A stretch of 64,000 nt of DNA from Eunapius fragilis (taxonomy: Eukaryota > Porifera > Demospongiae > Spongillida > Spongillidae), in NCBI GenBank assembly GCA_963681505.1, contig OY811971.1:21170876-21234875 (forward strand). The letters are read 5' to 3'. Shown piece by piece: positions 38,484-63,399 of this stretch. Position 1 is the stretch's first letter. The number at the start of each line of letters is the position of its first letter. The notes beneath the pieces were generated by a model that ran no database searches, was not told the origin of the DNA, and saw nothing but the letters and a program-made list of their open reading frames with translations. The position numbers and the translations under genes were made by a program.

Positions 38484-40497
38484 GGGTGTGGTCTAGGATA
38501 TAAGAGTGTAAGGGGTTAAGCAACTTGGCCAACACACTAAGCCCTGTGTGTTTGGTCTAGAATGTAAGAGTGTTGGGGGTTAAGCAACTTGGCCGACACA
38601 CTAAGACCTGTGGGTGTGGTCTAGAATGTAAGAGTGTTGGGGGTTAAGCAACTTGGCCGACACACTAAGCCCTGTGTGTTTGGTCCAGAATGTAAGAGTG
38701 TTGGGGGTTAAGCAACTTGGCTGACACACTAAGCCCTGTGTGTTTGGTCCAGAATGTAAGAGTGTTGGAGGTTAAGCAACTTGGCCGACACACTAAGCCC
38801 TGTGTGTTTGGTCCAGAATGTAAGAGTGTTGGGGGTTAAGCAACTTGGCCAACACACTAAACCCTGTGGATTTGGTCTAGAATGTAAGAGTGCTGGGGGT
38901 TAAGCAACTTGGCCGACACACGAAGCATTGTGGGTTTGGTCTAGAATGTAAGAGTGTTGGGGGTTAAGCAACTTGGCCGACACACTAAGCCCTGTGTGTT
39001 TGGTCCAGAATGTAAGAGTGTTGGGGGTTAAGCAACTTGGCTGACACACTAAGCCCTGTGTGTTTGGTCCAGAATGTAAGAGTGTTGGGGGTTAAACAAC
39101 TTGGCCGACACACTAAGCCCTGTGGATTTGGTCTAGAATGTAAGAGTGTTGGGGGTTAAGCAACTTGGCCGACACACTAAGCCCTGTGTGTTTGGTCCAG
39201 AATGTAAGAGTGTTGGGGGTTAAGCAACTTGGCCGACACACTAAGCCCTGTGTGTTTGGTCCAGAATGTAAGAGTGTTGGGGGTTAAGCAACTTGGCCGA
39301 CACACTAAGCCCTGTGTGTTGGTCCAGAATGTAAGAGTGTTGGGGGTTAAGCAACTTGGCCGACACACTAAGCACTGTGGGTTTGGTCTAGAATGTAAGA
39401 GTGTTGGGGGTTAAGCAACTTGGCCGACACACTAAGCCCTGTGTGTTTGGTCCAGAATGTAAGAGTGTTGGGGGTTAAGCAACTTGGCCGACACACTAAG
39501 CCCTGTGTGTTGGTCCAGAATGTAAGAGTGTTGGGGGTTAAGCAACTTGGCCGACACACTAAGCACTGTGGGTTTGGTCTAGAATGTAAGAGTGTTGGGG
39601 GTTAAGCAACTTGGCCGACACACTAAGCCATGTGGGTGTGGTCTAGAATGTAAGAGTGTTGGGGGTTAAGCAACTTGGCCGACACACAAAGCCCTGTGTG
39701 TTTGGTCCAGAATGTAAGAGTGTTGGGGGTTAAGCAACTTGGCCGACACACTAAGCCCTGTGTGTTTGGTCCAGAATGTAAGAGTGTTGGGGGTTAAGCA
39801 ACTTGGCCGACACACTAAGCCCTGTGTGTTGGTCCAGAATGTAAGAGTGTTGGGGGTTAAGCAACTTGGCCGACACACTAAGCACTGTGGGTTTGGTCTA
39901 GAATGTAAGAGTGTTGGGGGTTAAGCAACTTGGCCGACACACTAAGCACTGTGGGTTTGGTCTAGAATGTAAGAGTGTTGGGGGTTAAGCAACTTGGCCG
40001 ACACACTAAGCCCTGTGTGTTTGGTCCAGAATGTAAGAGTGTTGGGGGTTAAGCAACTTGGCCGACACACTAAGCCCTGTGTGTTTGGTCCAGAATGTAA
40101 GAGTGTTGGGGGTTAAGCAACTTGGCCGACACACTAAGCCCTGTGTGTTGGTCCAGAATGTAAGAGTGTTGGGGGTTAAGCAACTTGGCCGACACACTAA
40201 GCACTGTGGGTTTGGTCTAGAATGTAAGAGTGTTGGGGGTTAAGCAACTTGGCCGACACACTAAGCACTGTGGGTTTGGTCTAGAATGTAAGAGTGTTGG
40301 GGGTTAAGCAACTTGGCCGACACACTAAGCCCTGTGTGTTTGGTCCAGAATGTAAGAGTGTTGGGGGTTAAGCAACTTGGCCGACACACTAAGACCTGTG
40401 TGTTTGGTCCAGAATGTAAGAGTGTTGGGGGTTAAGCAACTTGGCCGATGCACCAAGTCCTGTCGGTGTGGTCTACTATGTAAGGGGTTAAGCAACT
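38484..40497 (+). repeat. Minisatellite A, about 31 copies of a 64-bp unit
   Basis: Each unit contains GGTCTAGAATGTAAGAGTG, GGGGGTTAAGCAACTTGGCC and GACACACTAAGCCCTGTG. Some units are 63 bp, lacking a T in GTGTTTGG. A trimer of 191 bp (64+64+63) repeats around 39177-39560 and again later, giving the identical 61-63 codon open frames seen there. Units at both ends are the most diverged (TGTAAGGGGTTAAG), as expected for an array homogenised from the middle. No coding role is supported. Confidence 0.95.
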
Positions 40498-41050
40498 TGC
40501 CCCCTCATACTCCCACTGAATGATAAGAGAAAAGTAGTCATTGGATGTCACAGGTAATACATGTTGATGATGATGGTATACATCTACCTGTGTAGGAGGA
40601 AGAAAATCCACACTCCTTATGTAAGTTATGTTTTATTGTTCTTGTCACCTCACTGCCCTACTTCCACAACAACAGCTCTATTGTTCTTTAATTACGCTAA
40701 TGATTTATCTTATTTAGGTTCATCGCCAACGTAGGAGCAGTCTCCACTTCCAATGAAACTTTTGAACAATGTCATCATCCAGTGTCCTTTGTGATGTGAC
40801 TCCTGTTGATACATTCTGTGTCAATCTTTTTTTTGCTTTTTTTGCTTTGTAATTACAGTTAACATTTTGAATGCAATGGATTACGAGGTGGGGGTGGTGT
40901 GTATGTGCATGTGTGCTCACAATATTGCTTACATGACTTTACAAGTATGAGTAGTCTCAGCATCAAACTTCAACTTTGTCTATTGACTATATAAGAATGT
41001 TCAATCCCTTCACAACCATTGAATTTAATGGAGAGTAGTGTCACCAGCAC
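40498..41050. other. No recognised gene
   Basis: AT-rich spacer with no domain or clear repeat. Confidence 0.5.
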
Positions 41051-41113
41051 GTCAGCATCTTATCTGATGTAGTTATATAATATAAATGTAACTACATCAG
41101 ATAAGATGCTGAC
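41051..41113. repeat. Perfect 25-bp hairpin
   Basis: 41051-41075 (from GTCAGCATCTTATCTGATGT) and 41089-41113 are exact reverse complements with a 13-base AT loop. It could be a small MITE or a structured RNA if transcribed. No poly-T or other context decides. Confidence 0.9.
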
Positions 41114-41239
41114 TATCATGATGTCCACCTATGTCACATGGTGAGGGGGTGGGTCATCATAACCAATACTTTAGCGCAAGCTGTAATGTTACCGAGCTGT
41201 ATTAGTGCAAATGATATGATATGATATGTACTAACGTAT

Positions 41240-41364
41240 TCTGTCATTGTCATCATCATCGTCATCATCATTGTCATCATCATTGTCATCATCATCATCA
41301 CCATCATCATCACCATCATCATCATCATCATCACCATCATCACCATCATCATCACCATCATCAC

Positions 41365-41454
<90 letters not shown>
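41240..41454. repeat. Compound microsatellite (TCA)n(CA)n
   Basis: Imperfect TCA/TCG/CCA triplets run to 41400 and are followed directly by about 27 CA dinucleotides. The His-, Ser-, Met- and Asp-rich open frames here are artefacts of the repeat. A 14-base poly-C lies at 41566-41579. Confidence 0.95.
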
Positions 41455-41455
<1 letters not shown>

Positions 41456-41579
41456 CAACAGGCAACCCCAAGTTGGTTCAGTACAAAAAGTAAGGGGAAG
41501 TATTAATTGTCTATAGCTGGAGTCAGCATGCAGCTCAAGATCACAAGTGTCAGGTAGCATTTCTTCCCCCCCCCCCCCC

Positions 41580-42118
41580 ATATATATTGCCATATGCATG
41601 CTACTTAAATAATATCAGAGAGTGTTCTATCCATGTCCCTGCAGGGTAGGGGGAAATATTAACTGTCCTTTTGTCCATTGCTTGTGTGCCCCACCCCTTA
41701 CAGCCAACACCAGATATAGGTTGGAGTGTAGTTAATTCTTAGTGGTAGTTGTGCCACAACCCCTAAGGCTGTTCTGATATGAATTGCCACAGAGTCACTG
41801 AAAAAATCTGCCTGTGTAACCTAGCTCATGCCTCTACGGCACTGTAACTTGTCAGTAGGTGTGCCTTTTAAAGATATCAATAACAACTTTAATCAATAAC
41901 CATACAACTGTATAAATAAGTGTGTTAACAAGGCAATAAGAATGGAGCCACAGTTTCACAATGAAAACGTTCATATAATGACAGCTGCACAGGATTTCTC
42001 ATTTCCTCATTGCAATAGTGGACGATAATCTATTGAATGAGAAGAAGAGGGTTAATGAATGGCCCGGCATATAACATGCACATTGTCAATGGGTTGGTTC
42101 CCAGTGGCAGGGCAACAT
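41580..42118. other. No recognised gene
   Basis: Unique-looking sequence without a supported coding frame. Confidence 0.5.
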
Positions 42119-42119
42119 G

Positions 42120-42189
<70 letters not shown>

Positions 42190-42212
42190 ACACACACATA
42201 CACACACACACA
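42119..42212. repeat. (CA)n microsatellite
   Basis: About 45 CA dinucleotides with a few TA interruptions. A 21-base poly-G follows at 42404-42424. Confidence 0.95.
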
Positions 42213-42471
42213 ACACCAAGTAGGTCCAGTACAAACCAATGTGCAATGTCAAGCTGGAGTGATTATGGGGGACATGCACACATCAGCATGTCTGCATTGC
42301 CACCGTATCCCCCTGGGCTTACAAGAGTACAGGGAATACTATTATACATCAGATGTATTTAAAGGTGTGGTATGGGGACAAACTCATGGGCGTGTCTATA
42401 GCAGGGGGGGGGGGGGGGGGGGGGAGGGGAGAAAGAAAGAGCTTAGTCCCATCCCCCTCTTCCCCTCTTAG

Positions 42472-44389
42472 GGCATCCAGCATCCTGAAGAGGGCGCAGG
42501 TGTCAGTACAATATTTGGGTGGTTACAAGCTTCTCTAGCAAGCTGTACATGTAATAAAAAATAGAGCCTCACAAATCCACAATCAGATAAAGGTACATAT
42601 AGGCAGCTGGAACAAACAAATACACAACCACATATGTACGCTTTGGATATGAATATAATATTAACAAACAGTAGTTCCTCAAAAGTACATCACACTCAGG
42701 GCTAGATCTGGCTTGACCCTGAAACACAGCTGACAAAAAAAGAACCCTGTGGGTGTGGTGAGGAGTGTGTGGATTGTCCGCTATGTTCCTTAACCCCTCC
42801 CACTCCTGGAAAATACACCACACCCACAGGGGTCTTTTTAGTCGGCTATGTTACTTAACCCCTCACACCTTAACCAGAAAGTTCACCGCACCCACAGGGC
42901 TCTTTTTTGTCGGCTATGTTACTTAACCCCTCACAATCCTGGAAAATACACCACACCCACAGGGCTCTTTTTTGTCGGCTATGTTTCTTAACCCCTCACA
43001 CCTTAACCAGAAAGTTCACCGCACCCACAGGGCTCTTTTTTGTCGGCTATGTTACTTAACCCCTCACAATCCTGGAAAATTCACCACACCCACAGGGCTC
43101 TTTTTAGTCGGCTATGTTACTTAACCCCTCACACCTTAACCAGAAAGTTCACCGCACCCACAGGACTCTTTTTTGTCGGCTATGTTCCTTAACCCCTCCC
43201 ACTCCTGGAAAATACACCACACCCACAGGGGTCTTTTTAGTCGACTATGTTACTTAACCCCTCACACCTTAACCAGAAAGTTCACCGCACCCACAGGGCT
43301 CTTTTTTGTCGGCCATGTTACTTAACCCTTCACAATCCTGGAAAATGCACCACACCTACAGGGATCTTTTTAGTCGGCTATGTTACTTAACCCCTCACAC
43401 CTTAACCAGAAAGTTCACCGCACCAACAGGGCTCTTTTTTTGTCGGCTATGTTACTTAACCCCTCACAATCCTGAAAATACACCACACCCACAGGGGTAT
43501 TTTTAGTCGGCTATGTTACTTAACCCCTCACAATCCTGGAAAATACACCACACCCACTGGAGTCTTTTTAGTCAGCTATGTTACTTAACCCCTCACACCT
43601 TAACCAGAAAGTTCACCGCACCCACAGGGCTCTTTTTTGTCGGCTATGTTACTTAACCCCTCACAATCCTGGAAAATGCACCACACCCACAGGGATCTTT
43701 TTAGTCGGCTATGTTACTTAACCCCTCACACCTTAACCAGAAAGTTCACCGCACCAACAGGGCTCTTTTTTGTCGGCTATGTTACTTAACCCCTCACAAT
43801 CCTGGAAAATACACCACACCCACAGGGGTATTTTTAGTCGGCTATGTTACTTAACCCCTCACAATCCTGGAAAATACACCACACCCACAGGGGTCTTTTT
43901 AGTCAGCTATGTTACTAAACCCCTCACACCTTAACCAGAAAGTTCACCGCACCCACAGGGCTCTTTTTTGTCGGCTATGTTACTTAACCCCTCACAATCC
44001 TGGAAAATTCACCACACCCACAGGGCTCTTTTTAGTCCATTCCTTAACCAGAAAGCTCACCACACATCCTCTCCTACACTAAGCCCTTCAAAGGGGAGGA
44101 GGGGATGGGACATACACATACACATACACAGTACTTAGAGATAGAACTCACAACCAGAGCAACCTTGTTACAGGCCATCCACCATCCTGAAGAGAGCACA
44201 GGTGTCAGTATGATATTTGGCTGGTCACAATAAGCTTCTCTTAATAGCTGGGAGATACCATGCACTTTATTTATCCCTGCAATAAAAATAGGGACAAGTA
44301 CAAGTATCCACAATCAGATAAAGGTACATGTAGGCAGCTGGAACAGACAAATACACAACCACATATGTACATAGGCATTGGATATGAAC
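42472..44389. repeat. Direct repeats of about 190-220 bp flanking minisatellite B
   Basis: 42472-42660 and 44172-44389 share CATCCTGAAGAG, CAGGTGTCAGTA, CACAATCAGATAAAGGTACA and AGGCAGCTGGAAC in the same order. The second copy has an extra stretch in the middle. On the minus strand both keep an open frame of form L.REA....PNI.LTP..SSG.WM, which could be a duplicated exon, but I recognise no family. Confidence 0.8.
42777..44070 (-). repeat. Minisatellite B, about 20 units of 65 bp in a dimeric pattern
   Basis: Two monomer types often alternate. Type 1 has CACAATCCTGGAAAATACAC, type 2 has ACACCTTAACCAGAAAGTTC. Both continue with CACC(A/G)CACCCACAGGG, TTTTTTGTCGGCTATG and TTACTTAACCCCTCA. The reverse complement aligns along its whole length with the 64-bp unit at 38484-40497 (GGTTAAG, GGCC/GCC, GCCCTGTGGG, GTGTGGT), so the arrays share an ancestor and lie in opposite orientation. 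Confidence 0.9.
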
Positions 44390-44395
44390 AAAACA

Positions 44396-44418
44396 CCCCA
44401 GGAAAAAGGGCTGGGAGA

Positions 44419-44476
<58 letters not shown>

Positions 44477-45175
44477 GTGTGTGTGTGCGCGTGTGTACAG
44501 ACCACACCCAGGTATTAAAATGACCAGCGGCCCTTTCTGGGGTACAGGCCACACCCAGACATTAAAACTACTAGAGAATCATTCTTGCCCAGACCAACTG
44601 CCCAGCATGCAGTTTGGGAGATTTAAACATTAACCCATTCTTGCCCATGGTACAGGCCACACCCAGGCAACTCAACTAGATAGATTTAACCCAATCGTTT
44701 CCAGGGTATAGACCACACCCACAACTGACTAGCAGCTTTAGATATTTAACTCCTTCTTGCCCAGGGCACAGACCAACTCAACCAGTTACATAAAGAGATT
44801 CATCCCACGAAAAAGAGCTGGGAGTATGCGTGTGTGTGTCTGTGTGTATACACTGAAACACACACACACATATACACACATACACACACGTGCACATAGA
44901 GAGATTCTCCTAGCATACATCCTAGGAAAAAGAGCCCACACACATACACACACACATACACACACACACAGACACACATACTCACACATACTAGTACACA
45001 CAATCCTGCTCAGGTAAAGACCACGCCCAGATGACATAAATGACTAGCGGCTAGAGGTATTTAACCCAGGGTACAGACCAACCCAACCGGTTAATCCGCA
45101 TCAGCTAAAGAGATTCTTAAAAGAGATTCTTCCTAATATACACCCAGGAAAAAGAGCTGTGTGCGCGCGCGTGGT
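44396..45175. repeat. Degenerate repeats with microsatellite-bearing modules
   Basis: Modules starting near 44396, 44806, 44925 and 45147 each contain CCAGGAAAAAGAGCTG (or a near copy), in most cases followed by a (GT)n, (CA)n or (GC)n run. Between them, CAGGCCACACCCAG/CAGACCACACCCA segments recur about every 75-110 bp. This is a decayed tandem array that seeds microsatellites. Confidence 0.65.
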
Positions 45176-45805
45176 GTACTTGTCATGCGCAATCATGTGA
45201 AGATATAGGAACGGACCGTTAACTTACGCAGTCGTAGAAAACAGGTTGACACATGCCGAGTGCATCTTCGTAGGCCGATGAAAGAAATTTTCAAACGTTT
45301 TGAACCAGACGAGCATTTAGAAAACGACACGCTCCTCCCACTCACACACGCACCAGCATAACTTGTTCTATAAGGGCGCACCCACCATTGGCATGTTATT
45401 AATCATCATTAGCTCTAAATAAGATTATTACGAAATTAACAAAAGTAATTAATTTTGTTGTTGATTCTTCTGCTCGCAAGATGAATGTGAAAAATAAAAG
45501 AATGCATTATTTATATTTTAAAAAATAATCCTACTGCGTTCATGTTAGAAAAAAATCAAATACGTTACATGCGTTTTCGATGTACAGGCGTCTATGGATG
45601 TCCGAAATTGCTGGACATGTCGTACATTGCACAGGTACCTCTGGGGACAGATCATGCGATTAGTATATCTACGTAACTCCAACCCCTCCCTCACCTTCGG
45701 CCATTTCATGTATACGGCTTGAACTGCGACTAAGCAACCTTATGTACACGAGTGGAGTATATATGCTAGCACTGTGCAAACAATTGGTTTAGTGTATTCA
45801 ATAGC
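45176..45805. other. No recognised gene
   Basis: AT-rich; no supported frame. Confidence 0.5.
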
Positions 45806-46370
45806 CAGGGGCGGATCCAGAATTTTTTTGCGAGCGGGGTGGGGAGGGCAAAGGGGAGGAGCGTTAATAATCATGGTTTGGGCGTGGCTACGAAATATTG
45901 CGCGTAAGAGAGGAAGATGTATCCGGTGTCTTGGGCTTCGCTTTTTACGGTTATCATGTGTAATATCCGGACCACGCCCCACGATGGATCTTTCCAGAAG
46001 GACAAGGGTCTGTCGTGGTCTCTCCTCATTGGACAATCTGTGTTGGTGTTGTTTGTCGTCATCGTGCCCTATATATTTTGTACGTGTGCATGTGTGTAAC
46101 CGAGTTGTTTGTCCTAACGGAAGGCCGTGAGACGCGCGTGCGCACCCCAATGCAATAAAATACTATTGAAATAATAACCCAATCTACCTAAGCAATGTTC
46201 ATTGTTCTGTTAGCGCATGCATGCGCACGCATGTAGTACTGATTATTATTTATTCATAGAGCGTACGCGCGTGGCTTGTGCGGCGCGGTTGCGCCGGGGG
46301 GGGGGGGGGGGGGGGGGGGGGTCGCCAAATATGCAAGTGACCCCCAGCTAATAAATAGCCACCACGCCAC
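45806..46370. mobile_element. hAT-like non-autonomous element(s) with poly-G
   Basis: The left end CAGGGGCGGATCCAG (45806-45820) and the right end complement CAGTGGCGTGGTGGC (46356-46370) are hAT-type termini. 26 Gs lie at 46296-46321. The outer flanks do not give an 8-bp duplication, so the ends may come from two insertions. Confidence 0.5.
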
Positions 46371-46918
46371 TGCTCTGTACACAAGGCTGACCCTAAAATA
46401 AAGGCCTCTGTACTCGACAGCTACAACGCAGGAATTGATCTGCTGAGAGGCAGAAAACCACGAGGAGAACCGCACTACTAAAAGGCAGAAATACGAGGAC
46501 AATTCAGCTGCCATTAAGGCATCTGAAAGGACCCCACTGTCCGATTGGCTAAACGTGCTACCGAGAGATGGCGGTACCGCAGGGGTCACAGAACTACCAC
46601 TACCACCCAAAATCATCTTTGTAAATATCAACTGCTCCATTGATGCTGATATCCTTGTTACAGATAATAGCAGGAAACTAGTCCTAGAAGAGAGCTTGCT
46701 TTTAATGACATTTCTGAAAGTCAAGATCATTGCACTGGTTAACGCATGCACGTGTATGCCAGAAGTTGGTAATTTCATTGCACATGCTATGGTGTGAGGC
46801 CTATATTATATTATGTCCCTTTCTGAAAATGCTTGCATCTTACCTGAAAACTGTTCATCCAATTGCATTAATTGTGAATTAAAAGGCATCATGTAAAAAT
46901 TACAATCCTAGCTACTTA
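46371..46918. other. No recognised gene
   Basis: Overlapping open frames on both strands (minus 46254-46778, plus 46555-46797) lack recognisable motifs. This may be the decayed 3' part of the adjacent hAT element. Confidence 0.4.
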
Positions 46919-48371
46919 CCATTTCATTTGCTTCTAATATGTCAATAGCCTTGCTTTGAAGCTTGACAGTGATACCTTCCAAGTGCGACAGCATCCAATC
47001 AACAGTCAGAATCAAATGAAGTTATTGAGGCCAGCAGCATAGAATCTTCTTTCTTTGACTTGTAATCCCAGTCTGTTGCATACTTGCCATCTTGGTAACA
47101 ATCTAGCTCTATGAAGATTATTATATGCTATGACTTCAAAGGACTTCACCTAATAAACATATAAAGAAACGAGTGTATGTTTCATGTCTTTCAGCCCATC
47201 TAGTTCTGCACAGTTCAAGCAATGGTTTGCGTTTTGATTCTTCAGTGACACCGTGATGAACAATAAAAGTCAAAAGGTCATTCCTTTTTGGACTAAGAAA
47301 AGACTCACAGCCCTCACTTTATCAATCATGTTCCTAACAGCAGGTAGAGCACATGAATGTGATATTACAAGATTTAAACAATGTCCACTGCAGTGAATAT
47401 AAAACGCTATAGGAGCATCTTGCATTATTCTTGCCTGAACACCTACACAAGTACTGCTCATTGATGCTGCACCATCGTATCCCTGACCTCTCATATTTTC
47501 TAGTTTGATGCCCAGTTCTTGCAAAGCAGATTTGATTTCTTCTGCCAAATGATAACCAGTCGTCCTTAGAGGTTTGGAGAACTGTAAGAATTCTTCCCTA
47601 ATGTTTTGGTGTTCATCAACAAATCTTACACACAGAGCCATCTAGCTGTTCAACATTGTGTGATGTAACATCATCAGCCATGATGGTAAAAATCGTTTTT
47701 GATCTCTTTAACAAACCTTGCCTGTATGAGGTCTTTTCCAATCATTTTGGATTGTAGGAGAGACATTAAGTAGCAATTTTAAACATTGGATGCTCCAAAT
47801 GCTTTCTTAGAATATCATCGTGGTTAGACATCATGCGCAACAAGGATAAAAAGTTTCCTGGATTTCCCTTATCCAAACCACCTTCATTGTCCCCTTGAAG
47901 TGGGATGCACTGCCTTCCACAGAACAAGACACACTCCGCTATGCATTTGACAATGTGCCTGTTCGTTACAATGTTTTCTGCTCTCTTAGTATCATGCATC
48001 AGTACAGAAACTGTTGCATGTGGGTTTTCAATGCTAGCTATGAATTGGTCTGCAATGGCAAGTGCGTCCTAGTGATACTTAAAGGTTGTGTGTGGATGTA
48101 CTTTAGCTTTCTTTTTGTGCCATTTAATGAACGGATGGTTCACTAGTGTGCCAAGACCTTTTCTATCATTTGCAAACAAGGCACATGAAATACAGAATGC
48201 TCCATCAAGGACCATGCATACTATACACCATCCATACTTCAACCATCGTAACTGGAAAGACCTTTGGCATCCTACATAGAACTTAGTTGGGAAGACAAAA
48301 TCTGTCGATAAATGAAATTTCTGTGCACTGCTAAGTTTTTTCACTTTATCTGCAATTTCATTAGGTGCCAT
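46919..48371 (-). pseudogene. hAT transposase of the ZMYM1/P52rIPK-like group, decayed
   Basis: Starting at 48371 the minus strand encodes a TTF-type zinc-finger segment (FPTKFYVGCQRSFQLRWLKY ... DGAFCISCALF). After a frameshift comes the DUF4371 region (FCGRQCIPLQGDNEGG, NPGNFLSLLRMM), then NMRGQGYDGAASMSS and HCSGHCLNLVISHS from the RNase H-like core, RTRWAERHETY, and SHLEGITVKLQSKAIDILEA ending near 46919 at a GTAAGT-like site. At least three frame changes and several stops break it, and the C-terminal dimerisation domain is missing here. Transposition function is lost. A copy of its 5' end lies head-to-head at 48567-48787. Confidence 0.88.
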
Positions 48372-48787
48372 TTCAGCAGTAATGATGCTTCCTGTGTCAT
48401 TTACAAGTAAATAAAAAACATTCTCTATGCGGAGAAAGTTGGTGGCATATAGGATTTGAAGGCAATGGTGTGTAAAAAGGAAGGAAACAAGGGTCTAATA
48501 ATAAGGGAAAATGGAATAGTCCTATATTTAGCACACGAACAACATACTATATCCTACATATAGAAGTGTGCTAAATATAGGACTATTCCATTTTCCCTTA
48601 TTATTAGACCCTTGTTTCCTTCCTTTTTACACCACCATTGCCTTCAAATCGCCACCAACTTTCTCATAGAGAATGTCTTTTATTTTTATTTACTTGTAAA
48701 TGACATAGAAAGCATCATTACTGCTGAAATGGCACCAAATGAAATTGAAGACAAAGTGAAAAAACTTAGCAGTGCTCATTTATTGAC
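48303..48787. repeat. Head-to-head inverted duplication of the hAT 5' end
   Basis: Arms of about 220-235 bp (48303-48537 and 48567-48787) with a short spacer of about 30 bp. They include the start of the transposase frame (MAPNEIADKVKKLSSA on the left, MAPNEIEDKVKKLSSA on the right) and GGAAAATGGAATAGTCCTAT. Each arm has small private indels. Confidence 0.9.
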
Positions 48788-48795
48788 AAATTTTG

Positions 48796-48929
48796 TTTAA
48801 CCGTTTCCATGGCGACATTCACGTATACTAAGAATTGTGCAGCGTTACAAAACTACAATCAAATAAAACCCCACCTATAACGCTGCACAATTCTAAATAT
48901 ACGTGAATGTCGCCATGGAAACGGTTAAA
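48796..48929. mobile_element. Fold-back MITE, 52-bp arms
   Basis: Left arm TTTAACCGTTTCCATGGCGA ..., right arm ending GGAAACGGTTAAA. The arms pair over 52 bp with a 2-base bulge and a 30-base loop. It abuts the hAT inverted duplication. Confidence 0.85.
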
Positions 48930-49065
48930 CATAGCATTCCATATTACGTAATGATTATGTATATCGGCCGGTTCTGTCATATATACGATACTTGCAAGAT
49001 GATTCTAAAGCGATTGGTAAAACCTTCGCTCTTTAAAACCATTCCTATCCCGAGTTATATTCGGC

Positions 49066-49500
49066 CGAGAAGACGACGACGACGACGACGACGGAGAAGA
49101 ATTGGTCTGGGTACAAGAATAAACACGATTCTCTTTTAAAAGCAAAGTTGAAATCTGAAAACTCGAACAAAATAACCATCTTTGCCTTCTGGTTGACTCA
49201 GTAGCGGATCCAGGATTTGGGAGGGGAGGGGGGGGGGGGGGGGTATGGGGAGTGCTGTAAGCTCCCCCATTGGGGTCTGGGGTATCCTGCGCTGTTAATT
49301 GAATTGTTCAAATTCAATCTAAGTCGCATCCACGCAGCTCGATAGCAATATGTACGTGACGTCATATTCCAATATTTCTGGGCGTAGGTCTTTTTGTCCC
49401 ACTTCTCAATCAGTAGTGGTCTGCTCGCGACGGTAATTGAAGTGGTGGTGGAGGGGGGAGGGGGGGGAGGGGGGGGGGGCTTGCCAGTATTAATCATCGA
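49066..49500 (+). mobile_element. (GAC)n then a hAT-like end with poly-G
   Basis: A short (GAC)n run at 49069-49092. CAGTAGCGGATCCAGGATTT at 49199 is another hAT-like terminus, followed by 16 Gs (49228-49243) and a second G-rich block (49450-49480). No right end was identified. Confidence 0.45.
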
Positions 49501-50336
49501 CACTATAATAAAAAATGATAATAAAAAAATATAGAAGAAACAAGTAAAGAAAAACATTCTCTGACGAGATAGTTGGTGAGATATCGGAAATGGAGGCAAA
49601 GGTGTAAAAAGGAGGGGTACAAGGTTTTGAGAAAAGGAAATGAGACAAAAAATTTTGCATGCACTTCTTTTGGTTCTGTTACATTTACATGTCTGTGCTA
49701 AATATAGGATTTTTGTCTCATTTTCCGGTTGAAGCAGGACATACATGTGTAGCAGATCTAGATTAAGCCTGACCATAGCGAGGGAGAATGCTATCCTTGC
49801 AAGGTCCAGCTGAGCTATAATAACACTTGTGTGCAGTCATGGATCCGCTTCGTTGACTTCGTAATAGTCATGCATATATATAATATACAGGGATTTTGGG
49901 GCTGACCAGTTACTTAACCGAAAGATGACATCTTGTTTCCTTGGGTGCATTTAATCGAGCTAAGTTTATTTTACTAGGCAATCCTAACCACAACAACTTT
50001 TTTCCCATGCATTGCAACTCCTGTTTGATCACCCAGTTTGAAGAAAGATATTTTAGTGGTTAAAAATGTCCAAAGGTATTTTAAAACTGTCCTTAACTTA
50101 TTTCAGACATTACTTCCGCCCGCCACAAAGCCTATGTGAACACGCCGCCAAGGGCTTGCTATGATTATTTCTCGAGTGATGTAATCATTGGAATAAATAA
50201 TATATATATGCACAAAATGAGGTCTCTCACAAACAAGGTGAAATTGCAATGGGGAACAATGTCACTTGACAGCAAGCAATAGAAGGCACAGTGCGGGGGA
50301 AGAGGAAGGGGGTTTCCCCCCCCCCCCACAAGGACA
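49501..50336. other. Downstream flank of the PI3K gene
   Basis: AT-rich. A stretch near 49600-49735 (GTGTAAAAAGGA, GCTAAATATAGGA, CATTTTCCG) resembles the arms of the hAT inverted duplication. No gene was seen. Confidence 0.45.

Positions 50337-63399
<13,063 letters not shown>

Noticed and set aside
39177..40243. Repeated 61-63 codon frames in minisatellite A
   Set aside because: Identical shadows of the 191-bp trimer on both strands, with no independent coding signal.
38484..40497. CRISPR-like regular spacing
   Set aside because: There are no variable spacers, every part of the unit repeats, and the host is eukaryotic.
41134..41599. His-, Ser-, Met- or Asp-rich proteins at the (TCA)n(CA)n tract
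   Set aside because: Microsatellite translation in several frames at once.
38484..44070. Telomere-like GGGTTAAG / CTTAACCCC
   Set aside because: It occurs once per 64-65 bp unit and does not form (TTAGGG)n.
47895..48279. Plus-strand frames over the hAT region
   Set aside because: They are antisense shadows of the transposase relic, whose motifs are clear on the minus strand.
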